Below are positions 1 to 7,690 of a stretch of DNA of 64,000 nucleotides, piece after piece; the stretch's first letter is position 1; the number at the start of each line of letters is the position of its first letter. The position numbers were made by a program, and so were the translations under genes. The stretch spans positions 2,852,001 through 2,916,000 of the forward strand of contig OY760195.1 of NCBI GenBank assembly GCA_963663375.1, read 5' to 3'. Under the pieces are notes generated by a model. The model did not search any database, was not told where the DNA came from, and saw only the letters and a program-made list of their open reading frames with translations. Source of the stretch: JAYREN01 sp963663375 (GTDB lineage Bacteria; Acidobacteriota; Holophagae; Holophagales; Holophagaceae).

Positions 1-1
1 C

Positions 2-667
2 GAGAAATCCGAATTCGCGGGGGCCCTGCGCAGCATGGTCGCCAATCGTGCGGGCAGCATGCCCAGCTCCCTCCCCCCCAAGGCCCGGCGCAAGACCGTG
101 CTGGACGAACCGGATTCTGAGCCCCCCCCGCGCCCCGAGCGGCCCGTGGAGCCCGTGCCGCAGCCCAAGGCGCCCGAACCCCCCAAGGTGATCGCCGAGG
201 TACCTTCGGCCCCACCCGCCCCCACCGAAAAGGAATCCCCCCTGCCGGTGGAGCCGGTCCCCAACCGCAACACGGCGCTGGCCCGTCTAAAGAAACGCTC
301 CCGGGCGGCCGTGGTCCTGGCCTCTGCAGGCCATGGCGAATTCCTCCGTGAGCACCTTGCCGAGGACGGCTATGGTCGAGTTCTCGTGGCGGTTGGGTGG
401 GACCAAGTCGTTGCCCACCTCCAGGAACCGGCCGTGGGCTTCCTGTTCATCGATACGGAACGTCCGGTGCTGGAGTCCATGGAGATGGTCCAGCGCCTTC
501 AGGAAGCGGGGCTAGCCCTGCCTCCCGTCATTCTGGCCGCGGAGGAAGTATCCCGATCCCTCGTGCTGGCGGCCCAGCGGGCGGGCGTCACCCACCTGTT
601 GGTCAAGCCCTATGCCCTGGACGAGTCCTTGTCCCTGCTTCTCGAACAGCAGATGGGACTGGGCTGA
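2..667 (+). CDS. Receiver-like domain protein, 5' end outside window
   Basis: The reading frame is open to the left edge, so the gene start is outside the window; 221 codons are visible. A proline- and charge-rich linker (roughly residues 30-90 of the visible part) precedes a C-terminal domain of about 115 residues with the alternating strand/helix pattern of a response-regulator receiver. An aspartate after a hydrophobic strand (FLFIDTE) is in the phosphoacceptor position, and a lysine in LLVKPYA matches the conserved lysine. The usual acidic pair at the domain start is not visible, so the domain may be a pseudo-receiver. What lies upstream (for example PilZ or an output domain) cannot be seen. 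It is followed 32 bases later by a membrane-anchored protein on the same strand. Confidence 0.7.
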   Translation, partial: EKSEFAGALRSMVANRAGSMPSSLPPKARRKTVLDEPDSEPPPRPERPVEPVPQPKAPEPPKVIAEVPSAPPAPTEKESPLPVEPVPNRNTALARLKKRSRAAVVLASAGHGEFLREHLAEDGYGRVLVAVGWDQVVAHLQEPAVGFLFIDTERPVLESMEMVQRLQEAGLALPPVILAAEEVSRSLVLAAQRAGVTHLLVKPYALDESLSLLLEQQMGLG

Positions 668-699
668 CTTTAGGTCACCATGGGACCAAAGGTCCCTCC

Positions 700-1770
700 A
701 TGCGCCTGAATCTACGCAATTCCAAGGTTGTTCGTGTGCTCATTTTGGTGGCCCCCGTGCTGGGTCTCCTAGTTCTGCACCTGGCAACCGACTTTGGCCT
801 ACGGGATGTGCGGGCCCTGGGAAGGTATTTCCGGTACCGAAAGGACGCCTCTGTCAGGATTTGGCAGGGACCCGAGTCCCAGGGAAAGCTCACGGATTTC
901 CTGCCCATGGGTGGGGATTCGCTTCTGGTGCTGCGCGAAGGCGGACTCTGCGTTGCGGAGGCCGGGGCCCTCCGCGCCCTGGGCGATTCCCAAGGAGTGC
1001 TTCGATTCTTTCCCATGGCAGCAGGCGGCCCCCACTGGGCCGCGGGTACCTATCACCGGGTGTTGGCCTGGGACGGGGCCCGAGGAATGCAGCATTCCCT
1101 GAGCGTGGAGGGTGCCGTCTGGGGGGTGCGGGGCGATCGGGAGCGCCCGATCGTGGCCATCGAGGGCGCCGATCCGGGTGCGGGGGTTGTGCGCTGCTTC
1201 CGTCGCACAGGCGCGGGTTCCTACGATCTCGAGGGGCCGACGATTCCCATCACGCTGGATCGGTGGAGTGCCTTCGATCTCTCGCCCAATGGTCAGCGGA
1301 TCCTGGCCAACCTGCCGAACGGGAAGGGCGTGGCGGTGTGGTCCCTGGGCGATGGTCAGTGCCTCGCCACTTGGCCCACGGAACGTTCGGCCCGGATTCT
1401 CTGTTTCCTGGACGATGACCGAGTCCTCTTCGATCAGGGACCAACCCTGAAGGGCTTGGATGGGGCCTATGCGGATGTCCGCAACCGCCTGGTGATGGCT
1501 CGAGTGGGCGGGTCCACGACACCCGAAGGGATACTCGAAAACTTTGCAGCGGTGCTGTCCAGCGCCCAGTGGCCGGATCGTCGCCGCTTGGCCTTCTCGG
1601 ACATGGAAGGCCAGGTGCGCGTGGTGGAACTGGCGCCGCAGCCCAGATTGGCGGCTACCTTTGCCCCGAAGGGGCGGGGCATTCCCTGGCGACTCCGCCC
1701 GGAGGGGAAACGCTTGTGGGTGCTGCTTAAGAGTGATGAATACCGGCTCGAAGGCTACGACGTGCCGTGA
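700..1770 (+). CDS. Membrane-anchored propeller-like protein of unknown function
   Basis: This 356-residue protein has a basic N-terminus and one hydrophobic segment at about residues 10-29 (VVRVLILVAPVLGLLVLHLA), so it is probably anchored in the inner membrane facing the periplasm. The rest contains repeated short strand motifs such as WSAFDLSPNGQRILANL and VWSLGDGQCLATW, which look like WD40/YncE-type propeller blades. I do not recognise a named family. I chose the ATG at 700 because a longer in-frame extension overlaps the upstream gene and lacks a signal-anchor. The gene ends exactly where the convergent minus-strand gene ends. Confidence 0.65.
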   Translation: MRLNLRNSKVVRVLILVAPVLGLLVLHLATDFGLRDVRALGRYFRYRKDASVRIWQGPESQGKLTDFLPMGGDSLLVLREGGLCVAEAGALRALGDSQGVLRFFPMAAGGPHWAAGTYHRVLAWDGARGMQHSLSVEGAVWGVRGDRERPIVAIEGADPGAGVVRCFRRTGAGSYDLEGPTIPITLDRWSAFDLSPNGQRILANLPNGKGVAVWSLGDGQCLATWPTERSARILCFLDDDRVLFDQGPTLKGLDGAYADVRNRLVMARVGGSTTPEGILENFAAVLSSAQWPDRRRLAFSDMEGQVRVVELAPQPRLAATFAPKGRGIPWRLRPEGKRLWVLLKSDEYRLEGYDVP

Positions 1771-2223
1771 CTATCGCGCCTTGTAGGCTGCCCTCACAAT
1801 CATCCTCGGCGGCAGATCGGCGCTGAGGAGTTCCCAGTCCTGGCCCGCGAACCGAAAGCGCACCGGGATGACCCAGCTGGCCGTATAGCGCCAGTAGGTA
1901 GCCTCGGGGGTCTTCAGCAGCGCGTCTCCCCGGTTCACCTTCACCCGCCAGCCTTGGGGCGCCTTCTGCGAAAGAGGCATGGCCTCCGGGGCCACCAGCC
2001 CCTCCAGCCCCGCATGGGTCAGCACAAAGGCGCGAAAGGCCTCGGCGTCGCCGGTTTCCGGCCGCAGGCTCATCAGGGTCGGGTGGCCACCCTCCATGAG
2101 CCTCAGGGTGATGGCGCGGCCCGCGCGGTTGGCGTACAGAAGCTGGCCCAGGGCTTGAGATGAAGCCCTGGGCGCAGCAATCAAGATGACCGCGGAGAAC
2201 AGAAAGAGCCGCGGCGTGTCCAT
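1771..2223 (-). CDS. Secreted hypothetical protein
   Basis: The 150-residue product begins with a clear signal peptide (MDTPRLFLFSAVILIAAPRASS, cleavage near residue 22). The mature part is a small domain with no motif that I recognise. The ATG at 2223 directly follows the stop of the 72-residue gene at 2225-2443, so the two are probably translationally coupled and belong to the lpd operon. The longer open frame upstream of this ATG is not used here because the signal peptide starts at this Met. Its partner is probably periplasmic, but no function can be assigned. Confidence 0.7.
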   Translation of the reverse strand: MDTPRLFLFSAVILIAAPRASSQALGQLLYANRAGRAITLRLMEGGHPTLMSLRPETGDAEAFRAFVLTHAGLEGLVAPEAMPLSQKAPQGWRVKVNRGDALLKTPEATYWRYTASWVIPVRFRFAGQDWELLSADLPPRMIVRAAYKAR

Positions 2224-2224
2224 G

Positions 2225-2443
2225 TCAGTCCTTCCACTCCACCAGGGGAGCCTGGGTTTGGAAGAAGGTCTCCAGCTTGCTCCGCTCGGGAAAGATGCCA
2301 TCCAGGATCAGGGTCTGGTCCATCTCGGCATTGCGGGCCCGGGAGACCAGGAACCCCTTGGGGAGTTCCATCTGGGCCACGCGCACGTACCAGCCCTGCA
2401 GGGGGCCTTCCTTCACGAATCCGGTCTGGCCGAGGGGGATCAT
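2225..2443 (-). CDS. Small hypothetical protein downstream of lpd
   Basis: This 72-residue soluble protein (starts MIPLGQTGFVKEG, ends LVEWKD) has no membrane segment and no recognised motif. Its ATG lies 7 bases after the lpd stop, and a GAGG ribosome site is formed partly by the lpd stop region. It is followed with 1 base of spacing by the secreted protein gene, so the three genes look like one transcript. The close linkage suggests translation with lpd. The role is unknown. Confidence 0.6.
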   Translation of the reverse strand: MIPLGQTGFVKEGPLQGWYVRVAQMELPKGFLVSRARNAEMDQTLILDGIFPERSKLETFFQTQAPLVEWKD

Positions 2444-2450
2444 GGGTGCC

Positions 2451-3857
2451 TCACATGTTCAGAGCGCGGCCGTAGACGGCACGGGCGGCTTCGGGGAAGG
2501 CCTCGTTGAGGGTGGGGTGAGGATACATCGTGTGGATCAGCTCTTCCACCGTATACTCGCCCCCCAGCAGGGCCACGCTGCTGGCGATGAGTTCCGTGGC
2601 CTTGGGGCCCAGGATGTGGATGCCCAGGATCTCGCCGTACTGCTTGTCGGCCACGATCTTGATGAAGCCGTAGGGCTCGCCCAGGATATTGGCCTTGGCC
2701 AGGGGGCTGAAGGGGAAGCTGCCCACGATCACCTCGTGTCCTTTCTCCTTGGCCTTGGCCTCCGTGAGGCCCACGCAGCCCACCTCGGGATCGCAGTAGG
2801 TGCAGCTGGGCACGCGGTCGTAGTTGACGGGATGGGGATGCACGTCCTTGCCCAGCTCCAGGGCCGCGTGCTCCGCGGCCACCACGCCCTCGTCGCTGGC
2901 CACGTGGGCCAGCCAGGGGGTCTTCACGATATCGCCGATGGCGTAGAGGCCCGGCTCGGTGGTCCGCATGAATTCATCTACTCCCACGAAGCCGCGGTCC
3001 ACCTGGGCGGCGGTGGCCTCCAGGCCGACGCCTGCGGTGACGGGCCCGCGGCCCACGGCCACCAGGAGATGGCTGCCCTCCACGATGCCGCCCTTCTCGC
3101 CTTCCAGATGGCAGACCACCTTGTCCGCGTGGCGCTCGATGGAGGCGATCTTGGTCTTCACGCGGATATCCATCTTGTGGAGCTTGGCCAGCAGCTTGGC
3201 CAGTTCCGTGCCCACGGCCTCGTCCTCGATGGGGATGATGCGATCCATGAGCTCCACGAGCGTGACCTTGGAACCTAGCCGGGCGAAGACCGAGGCGAAC
3301 TCCACGCCGATGGCGCCCGCCCCCAGGATGACCAGGTGCTGGGGCACTTCCTGGAGATCCAGCACGTGATCGCTGTTAAGCACCCGCACGCCATCGGTCT
3401 CCAGGCCCGGCAGTTCTTTGGGCACGCTGCCCGTGGCCAGGATGATCTTCTTGGCCTCGTGCACTTCGCCCTCGACTTCCACCCTGCCGCCGCCCAGGAG
3501 CTTCCCGGCGCCTTTGAGCAGGGTGATCTTGTTCTTCTTCATCAGGAACTCGATGCCCTTGCCGTTCTTGAACACGATTTTGTTCTTCTTGGCCACGATG
3601 GCGGCCAGATCGGCCTTCATTTGGCTGACATCCACGCCGGCGATGCCGTACTCGGCGAGGCTATGCATCTGCTCGAAGCGATGGGCGCTCTCTAGCCAGG
3701 TCTTGGCGGGGATGCAGCCTCGGCGCAGGCAGGTGCCCCCCAGCCCCGCAGGATCTTTTTCCACGATGGCCGTGTTCAGACCCAGCTGGGCGCCGCGAAT
3801 GGCGGCGATGTAGCCGCCGGGGCCGCTGCCGATGACGATGAGATCGAAGGATGCCAT
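2451..3857 (-). CDS. lpd: Dihydrolipoyl dehydrogenase (E3)
   Basis: This 468-residue flavoprotein reoxidises dihydrolipoamide in 2-oxoacid dehydrogenase or glycine cleavage complexes, reducing NAD+ in the cytoplasm. Seen in the sequence: N-terminal FAD dinucleotide fold VIGSGPGGYIAAI; redox-active disulfide GGTCLRRGCIPAK; central NAD-binding GAGAIGVEFASVF; FAD-binding YAIGDIV; and the C-terminal active-site His-Glu region HPHPTLNEAF. Length is typical for the family. It is the first gene of a three-gene minus-strand operon. No E1 or E2 genes are nearby, so it probably serves complexes encoded elsewhere. Confidence 0.95.
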   Translation of the reverse strand: MASFDLIVIGSGPGGYIAAIRGAQLGLNTAIVEKDPAGLGGTCLRRGCIPAKTWLESAHRFEQMHSLAEYGIAGVDVSQMKADLAAIVAKKNKIVFKNGKGIEFLMKKNKITLLKGAGKLLGGGRVEVEGEVHEAKKIILATGSVPKELPGLETDGVRVLNSDHVLDLQEVPQHLVILGAGAIGVEFASVFARLGSKVTLVELMDRIIPIEDEAVGTELAKLLAKLHKMDIRVKTKIASIERHADKVVCHLEGEKGGIVEGSHLLVAVGRGPVTAGVGLEATAAQVDRGFVGVDEFMRTTEPGLYAIGDIVKTPWLAHVASDEGVVAAEHAALELGKDVHPHPVNYDRVPSCTYCDPEVGCVGLTEAKAKEKGHEVIVGSFPFSPLAKANILGEPYGFIKIVADKQYGEILGIHILGPKATELIASSVALLGGEYTVEELIHTMYPHPTLNEAFPEAARAVYGRALNM

Positions 3858-4057
3858 GGGCGTTCTCCTGTTCGGGGTTATTCAAAGGACGGGGGTTCGG
3901 CTGGGGAGGGTTTCGCTTCCGCGCGTCGAGCACGTTGGATGCCGGCCGAATCCAGAACGATGATCCCACCCGGACCGGGCCCACGCCAAGTCTCGCGATT
4001 TCTCAAGGCCGAGAAGGCATTGACCGTTGGGCAGGTGGACCCCAGGATGGTCCATCC

Positions 4058-5257
4058 ATGAACATCTTTCCCTGGCTCACCCTCGATGCGCTCCAGGCGG
4101 GCGGCCTCCTGGCCCTGGCGGCGGCCTTCGGTGCCGACGGCCTCCATCGCCGGGACCGCATGACCGGTTGGCTGGGGTTGGCCTGTCTCCTGGTTGCCCT
4201 GCGTCATTGCGCGGGGATTCTGGATGTGGCCCAGGTCATCCCCATGACCACGGCGGATCGCCTCCAGAGCGCCCTGGCCTCTCTGGGGTACTCGGCCATG
4301 ATGTATGCCCTGACCCTGGCGATCCCCTCCTTTTTCCCAAGGCACATGACCTTGTGGATGTTCCTGGGCATCCTGCCGAACCTCTTTCGCTGTGCCTTCC
4401 TGCCCCTGGAGGACTTGCCGGCGCGACTGGTCTATCTGGGGACCATGGGTGTGTACCTGGCGGGGTGCGGGCTCACCGCGGTCGCCATGGTGCGGGCGCG
4501 ACGGTCCTGGGATCCCTTCGGCCACCGGCTGCTGGGGGGGCTGCTGGTCACGATGATCCCGGTGGCGCTGGAGATATTCCTGCGAGTGGCCTACGGGTTC
4601 ACCTTCCGGATCTCCGGTGTCGGAGTGATGCTCATGGCCGTTTCGCTGGGGGCCTCCTGGCTCTGGGTGCTGACCCACGACCTGCACGAACGCCTGGGGA
4701 GGGTGGAACAGGAGGCGGCCGCCTGGCGGCGGCTCCTCCCGGGCACCACCTGGCATACCGAGGAGGACTCGGCGATGATGGCCGAGCTGTTCGGGGCGGA
4801 TTGGGCCACCCACCTGGACGACCGGATGGTGGGCAACGACGGCTGCAGCTACCGGGTCCACCGGGTCCAGAACGAGGATGGGACCTCGCTCGGCTGGCTG
4901 GAGATCCGCCGGGAGAATGATCCCCGGAGCTTCATGCGGGGCTGGACCGTAGCCCTGGGCATGGATGAAGGCGCCGATTTCGAACGGGTCGTGGGCTGGC
5001 TCGAGGGCTGGGGCGCGCATGTGGAGACCTGGGGCACGGTGCCCCCTCGGGAGGGGCCCTTCCCGAGTGTGCTGCTCTGGCTGCGGGAGCCCAGCATTCT
5101 CTCCGTCTGGCGCGAGAACGATCTGGCCCGGAGGCGCTGCCGCTGGATCCAGGTAGGGGGTCCCCGCATCGACGGCCCCCATGTGCGCCTGGACAAGCCC
5201 CTGGAGGAAGAGGCTCTGCGGGCGGCGCTCCAGCGCCTAGTCGTCCTGCATCGCTAG
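4058..5257 (+). CDS. Polytopic membrane protein with soluble C-terminal domain
   Basis: This 399-residue protein has about seven hydrophobic segments in its first 235 residues (for example LLALAAAFGADGL, LGLACLLVALRHC, GVGVMLMAVSLGASWLWVL). A short amphipathic helix with heptad character (DLHERLGRVEQEAAAW) follows, then a soluble region of about 150 residues. The arrangement resembles 7TM sensor proteins with a cytoplasmic signalling module. The soluble region contains no histidine-kinase, GGDEF or phosphatase motif that I can see. I chose the ATG at 4058 because the membrane segments start right after it. The 3' end overlaps the convergent plsC gene by 21 bases. Confidence 0.65.
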   Translation: MNIFPWLTLDALQAGGLLALAAAFGADGLHRRDRMTGWLGLACLLVALRHCAGILDVAQVIPMTTADRLQSALASLGYSAMMYALTLAIPSFFPRHMTLWMFLGILPNLFRCAFLPLEDLPARLVYLGTMGVYLAGCGLTAVAMVRARRSWDPFGHRLLGGLLVTMIPVALEIFLRVAYGFTFRISGVGVMLMAVSLGASWLWVLTHDLHERLGRVEQEAAAWRRLLPGTTWHTEEDSAMMAELFGADWATHLDDRMVGNDGCSYRVHRVQNEDGTSLGWLEIRRENDPRSFMRGWTVALGMDEGADFERVVGWLEGWGAHVETWGTVPPREGPFPSVLLWLREPSILSVWRENDLARRRCRWIQVGGPRIDGPHVRLDKPLEEEALRAALQRLVVLHR

Positions 5258-5959
5258 CAGGGCCTGGGCTGCGGCGCTGCGCAGTCCTTCGAGATCGGGG
5301 AAATCGCCGGGATAGAGGGGGGTGCCCACTCTCAAACGATAATCGGCGGGGGCCACGCGCCAGGTGCCCTTGGGCAGCACATCCCGCCCCCCGCGGATGC
5401 CCAGGGGCACCACGGGCACGCCGGATTCCAGGGCCAGGGCGAAGGCTCCCTTCTTGAAGGGCAACAGGCGGCCGTCCCGGCTGCGGGTACCCTCGGGAAA
5501 GGCGGCCAGACTCTGGCCTTCGCGGATCCGCCGGGCGGCGTTCTTCAGGCTGGCCACGGAGCTTCGTCGGCTGCTCCGGTCGATGAAGATGAAACCCGCC
5601 AGCCAGATGATCCAGCCCAGCACGGGCACGTAGGCGAGTTCCTTCTTGACGAGAAAGACCGGGCGGCTGGGCAGATTGGCGATGACCAGGGGCGGGTCCA
5701 GCAGGGAGCTGTGGTTGCCCACGAAGATGGCCGGGCGCTGCCCGCTTCGGATGGCCTCGGGCAACTGCTCCCAGCCCTCCAGGGTGCAGCGGATTCCGAA
5801 GAGCACCTTCACCTGGCGCAGGTAGAGGGGTGCCACGATCCAGAAGGCCCGGGGCCCGCCGATGAAGGGCGCCAGCAGGAAGCCGACCAGAGTGAGCACG
5901 GCCATCCAGGGCCCGGCGAGAACCCAGACCAGGAGCGGGCGGAGGAAGGGGCGGTTCAC
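5237..5959 (-). CDS. plsC: 1-acyl-sn-glycerol-3-phosphate acyltransferase
   Basis: The 240-residue membrane-associated protein transfers an acyl chain to lysophosphatidic acid in phospholipid synthesis. Family motifs are visible: the HX4D box as NHSSLLD, the substrate-binding FPEGTRS, and a hydrophobic N-terminal segment (WVLAGPWMAVLTLVGFLLAPF). The start is a GTG whose last two bases belong to the upstream stop (GTGA overlap), so it is probably translated by coupling with the upstream PPIase gene. Other PlsC-like acyltransferases act on lipid A or ornithine lipids, so substrate specificity is inferred from the family. Confidence 0.88.
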   Translation of the reverse strand: MNRPFLRPLLVWVLAGPWMAVLTLVGFLLAPFIGGPRAFWIVAPLYLRQVKVLFGIRCTLEGWEQLPEAIRSGQRPAIFVGNHSSLLDPPLVIANLPSRPVFLVKKELAYVPVLGWIIWLAGFIFIDRSSRRSSVASLKNAARRIREGQSLAAFPEGTRSRDGRLLPFKKGAFALALESGVPVVPLGIRGGRDVLPKGTWRVAPADYRLRVGTPLYPGDFPDLEGLRSAAAQALLAMQDD

Positions 5960-6627
5960 TTGTCCGAGAGCACTTCGGCGGACTTGATCCGCACCGGGAA
6001 CTCGGGGACGTTCTGCATGCCCCGGCGCCAGACGGTGGTGACCTTCTCGATCTTGAGGATGGCCTCCATGCCTTCCACCACGCGGCCGAATACGCAGTAG
6101 CCGTAGCCCTGGGGCGTGGGGGCCTGATGATCCAGGGACGTATTGGTGTTGGTGTTGATGTAGAACTGCGCCGTGGCGCTCTGGGGGTCATCCTGGCGGG
6201 CCATGGCCACGGTGCCCGACACGTTCTTCAGGCCGGCCTTGAAGGTCGCGGGGGCCTCATTGGGAATGGGCATGTGGGCGGGTTTCTCTGACAGGTCGTC
6301 CTTGAGACCGCCCCCCTGCACCATGAAACCGGGGATCACACGATGGAAGATGGTGCCCGCATAGTGGCCTTCCTGCACGTACCGCAGGAAATTCGCCACG
6401 GTGGCGGGGGCCAGCTCGGGCTCCAGTTCCAGGATCACGGGGCCGTAGCTGGTCTCCAGCTTCACACGAGGCTTGGGTTTGGGGGCCGGTGTTGGCGCCA
6501 CAACCGGGACCGGGGTTGGCTCCACCGCAGGCGTGGGGACGGCCTTGGGTTTCGCCTTGGAGGCGGGCTTGCCCTGGGCGGAAAGGGGCAGGGCGAGCAG
6601 AAGAACGGCCAGTGGAAGGATGCGCAT
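5956..6627 (-). CDS. Periplasmic cyclophilin-type peptidyl-prolyl isomerase
   Basis: This 223-residue protein carries a signal peptide (MRILPLAVLLLALPLSAQG), a proline/alanine/lysine-rich linker (about residues 20-55), and a cyclophilin domain. Signature segments include TIFHRVIPGFMVQGGG and SATAQFYINTNTN. It catalyses cis-trans isomerisation of prolyl bonds, probably on periplasmic proteins. The ATG at 6627 has an AGGAG ribosome site; the much longer upstream open frame is only a mirror of the prepilin peptidase gene. It overlaps plsC by GTGA. Confidence 0.92.
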   Translation of the reverse strand: MRILPLAVLLLALPLSAQGKPASKAKPKAVPTPAVEPTPVPVVAPTPAPKPKPRVKLETSYGPVILELEPELAPATVANFLRYVQEGHYAGTIFHRVIPGFMVQGGGLKDDLSEKPAHMPIPNEAPATFKAGLKNVSGTVAMARQDDPQSATAQFYINTNTNTSLDHQAPTPQGYGYCVFGRVVEGMEAILKIEKVTTVWRRGMQNVPEFPVRIKSAEVLSDK

Positions 6628-6714
6628 GAAGACTCCTGACCTTGGCATTGTGCCGCAGATGGGTGGAAGAGTTCCTTCTCCCTCGTTACCCAGACCCTGC
6701 TCTATCCTCGTTTC

Positions 6715-7632
6715 ATGCCCACCCTCGACCTGCCGCCCTGGTTCCTTTCCCTGCTGTTGGCCCCCTTCGGCCTCGTGCTGGGCTCCTTCGGCAATGTGCT
6801 CATCCACCGCCTGCCCCTGGAAACGGCGGCGGAGCGCAATGTGGTGACCAAGCCCAGCCACTGTCCCCAGTGCCATACGCCGATTCGCTGGTTCCACAAC
6901 GTCCCCCTCTTCTCCTGGCTGGCCCTGCGGGGGAAGTGCGCCAGCTGCGGCTGCCGCATTCCCTTTCGCTACTTCCTGGTGGAACTGCTGGCGGGGGTAT
7001 TGCTGGCGGCCTCGGTGTGGGTCTTTCCCTTCGGTACGCTCATCTGGCTCAAGGGCGTGATCTGCGGGTACGCGCTCATCGTGCTCTTTTTCACGGATTT
7101 CACCGAGTTCATGCTGCCGGATGTGCTCCAGTTTCCGCTGATGGCGTTGGGTTTGCTCTTTACCGTGCCCCAGCTCCTTTGGCCGGAGGCCATGACCAAG
7201 GTGATGGCGAGCGGTTGGGACGTGCTCTCCGTGGACACCTTCACCAACGGCCTGCAGCTGGCCCCCGGCTGGATCCCCCTGGGCCAAATGCCTGTCACCT
7301 GGAAGGAGAGTCTCATCGGCCTGGTGGCGGGCTACGGCCTGCCCTGGCTCGTCAATGCCCTCTACAAACTCATCCGCAAGACCGATGGCCTGGGCATGGG
7401 TGATTTCAAGATGCTGGCCTGGCTCGGCGCCTTCTGGGGTTGGGGCACCATGCTGGGCATCCTCTTCGGCGCCAGCTTCCTGGCCGTGGCCTTTGCCCTT
7501 CCCCTGCTCATCTCCGGCAGGGCCAAGGGCCAGACCATGCTGCCCCTCGGGTGCTTCCTGGCCCTGGCGACCTTCCCCATCGTGCTCTACGGCCCGGTGC
7601 TGTGGGCGGGCTACCTGGGGATGATGAACTGA
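6715..7632 (+). CDS. pilD: Prepilin peptidase / N-methyltransferase (PilD type)
   Basis: The 305-residue inner-membrane aspartic peptidase cleaves and N-methylates type IV prepilins or type II secretion pseudopilins. Seen: N-terminal LGSFGNVLIHRLP; two CxxC pairs (CPQCHTPI and CASCGCRI) that bind zinc in the cytoplasmic loop; catalytic aspartates in TDFTEFMLPD and in GMGDFKMLAWLGAFWG; and about eight hydrophobic segments. Length is slightly above the usual 260-290 because of an insertion around residues 155-200. It starts 87 bases from the divergent PPIase gene. No pilus genes are adjacent. Confidence 0.93.
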   Translation: MPTLDLPPWFLSLLLAPFGLVLGSFGNVLIHRLPLETAAERNVVTKPSHCPQCHTPIRWFHNVPLFSWLALRGKCASCGCRIPFRYFLVELLAGVLLAASVWVFPFGTLIWLKGVICGYALIVLFFTDFTEFMLPDVLQFPLMALGLLFTVPQLLWPEAMTKVMASGWDVLSVDTFTNGLQLAPGWIPLGQMPVTWKESLIGLVAGYGLPWLVNALYKLIRKTDGLGMGDFKMLAWLGAFWGWGTMLGILFGASFLAVAFALPLLISGRAKGQTMLPLGCFLALATFPIVLYGPVLWAGYLGMMN

Positions 7633-7690
7633 ACCCCGTCGGTATTCTTCTGCTGGCAGACCGAAGCGACGCTGCAAAGGCCACACGGAA

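Noticed and set aside
3878..5182. Minus-strand open frame (434 codons) opposite the 7-segment membrane protein
   Set aside because: Proline/histidine/glutamine-rich mirror frame without start signals.
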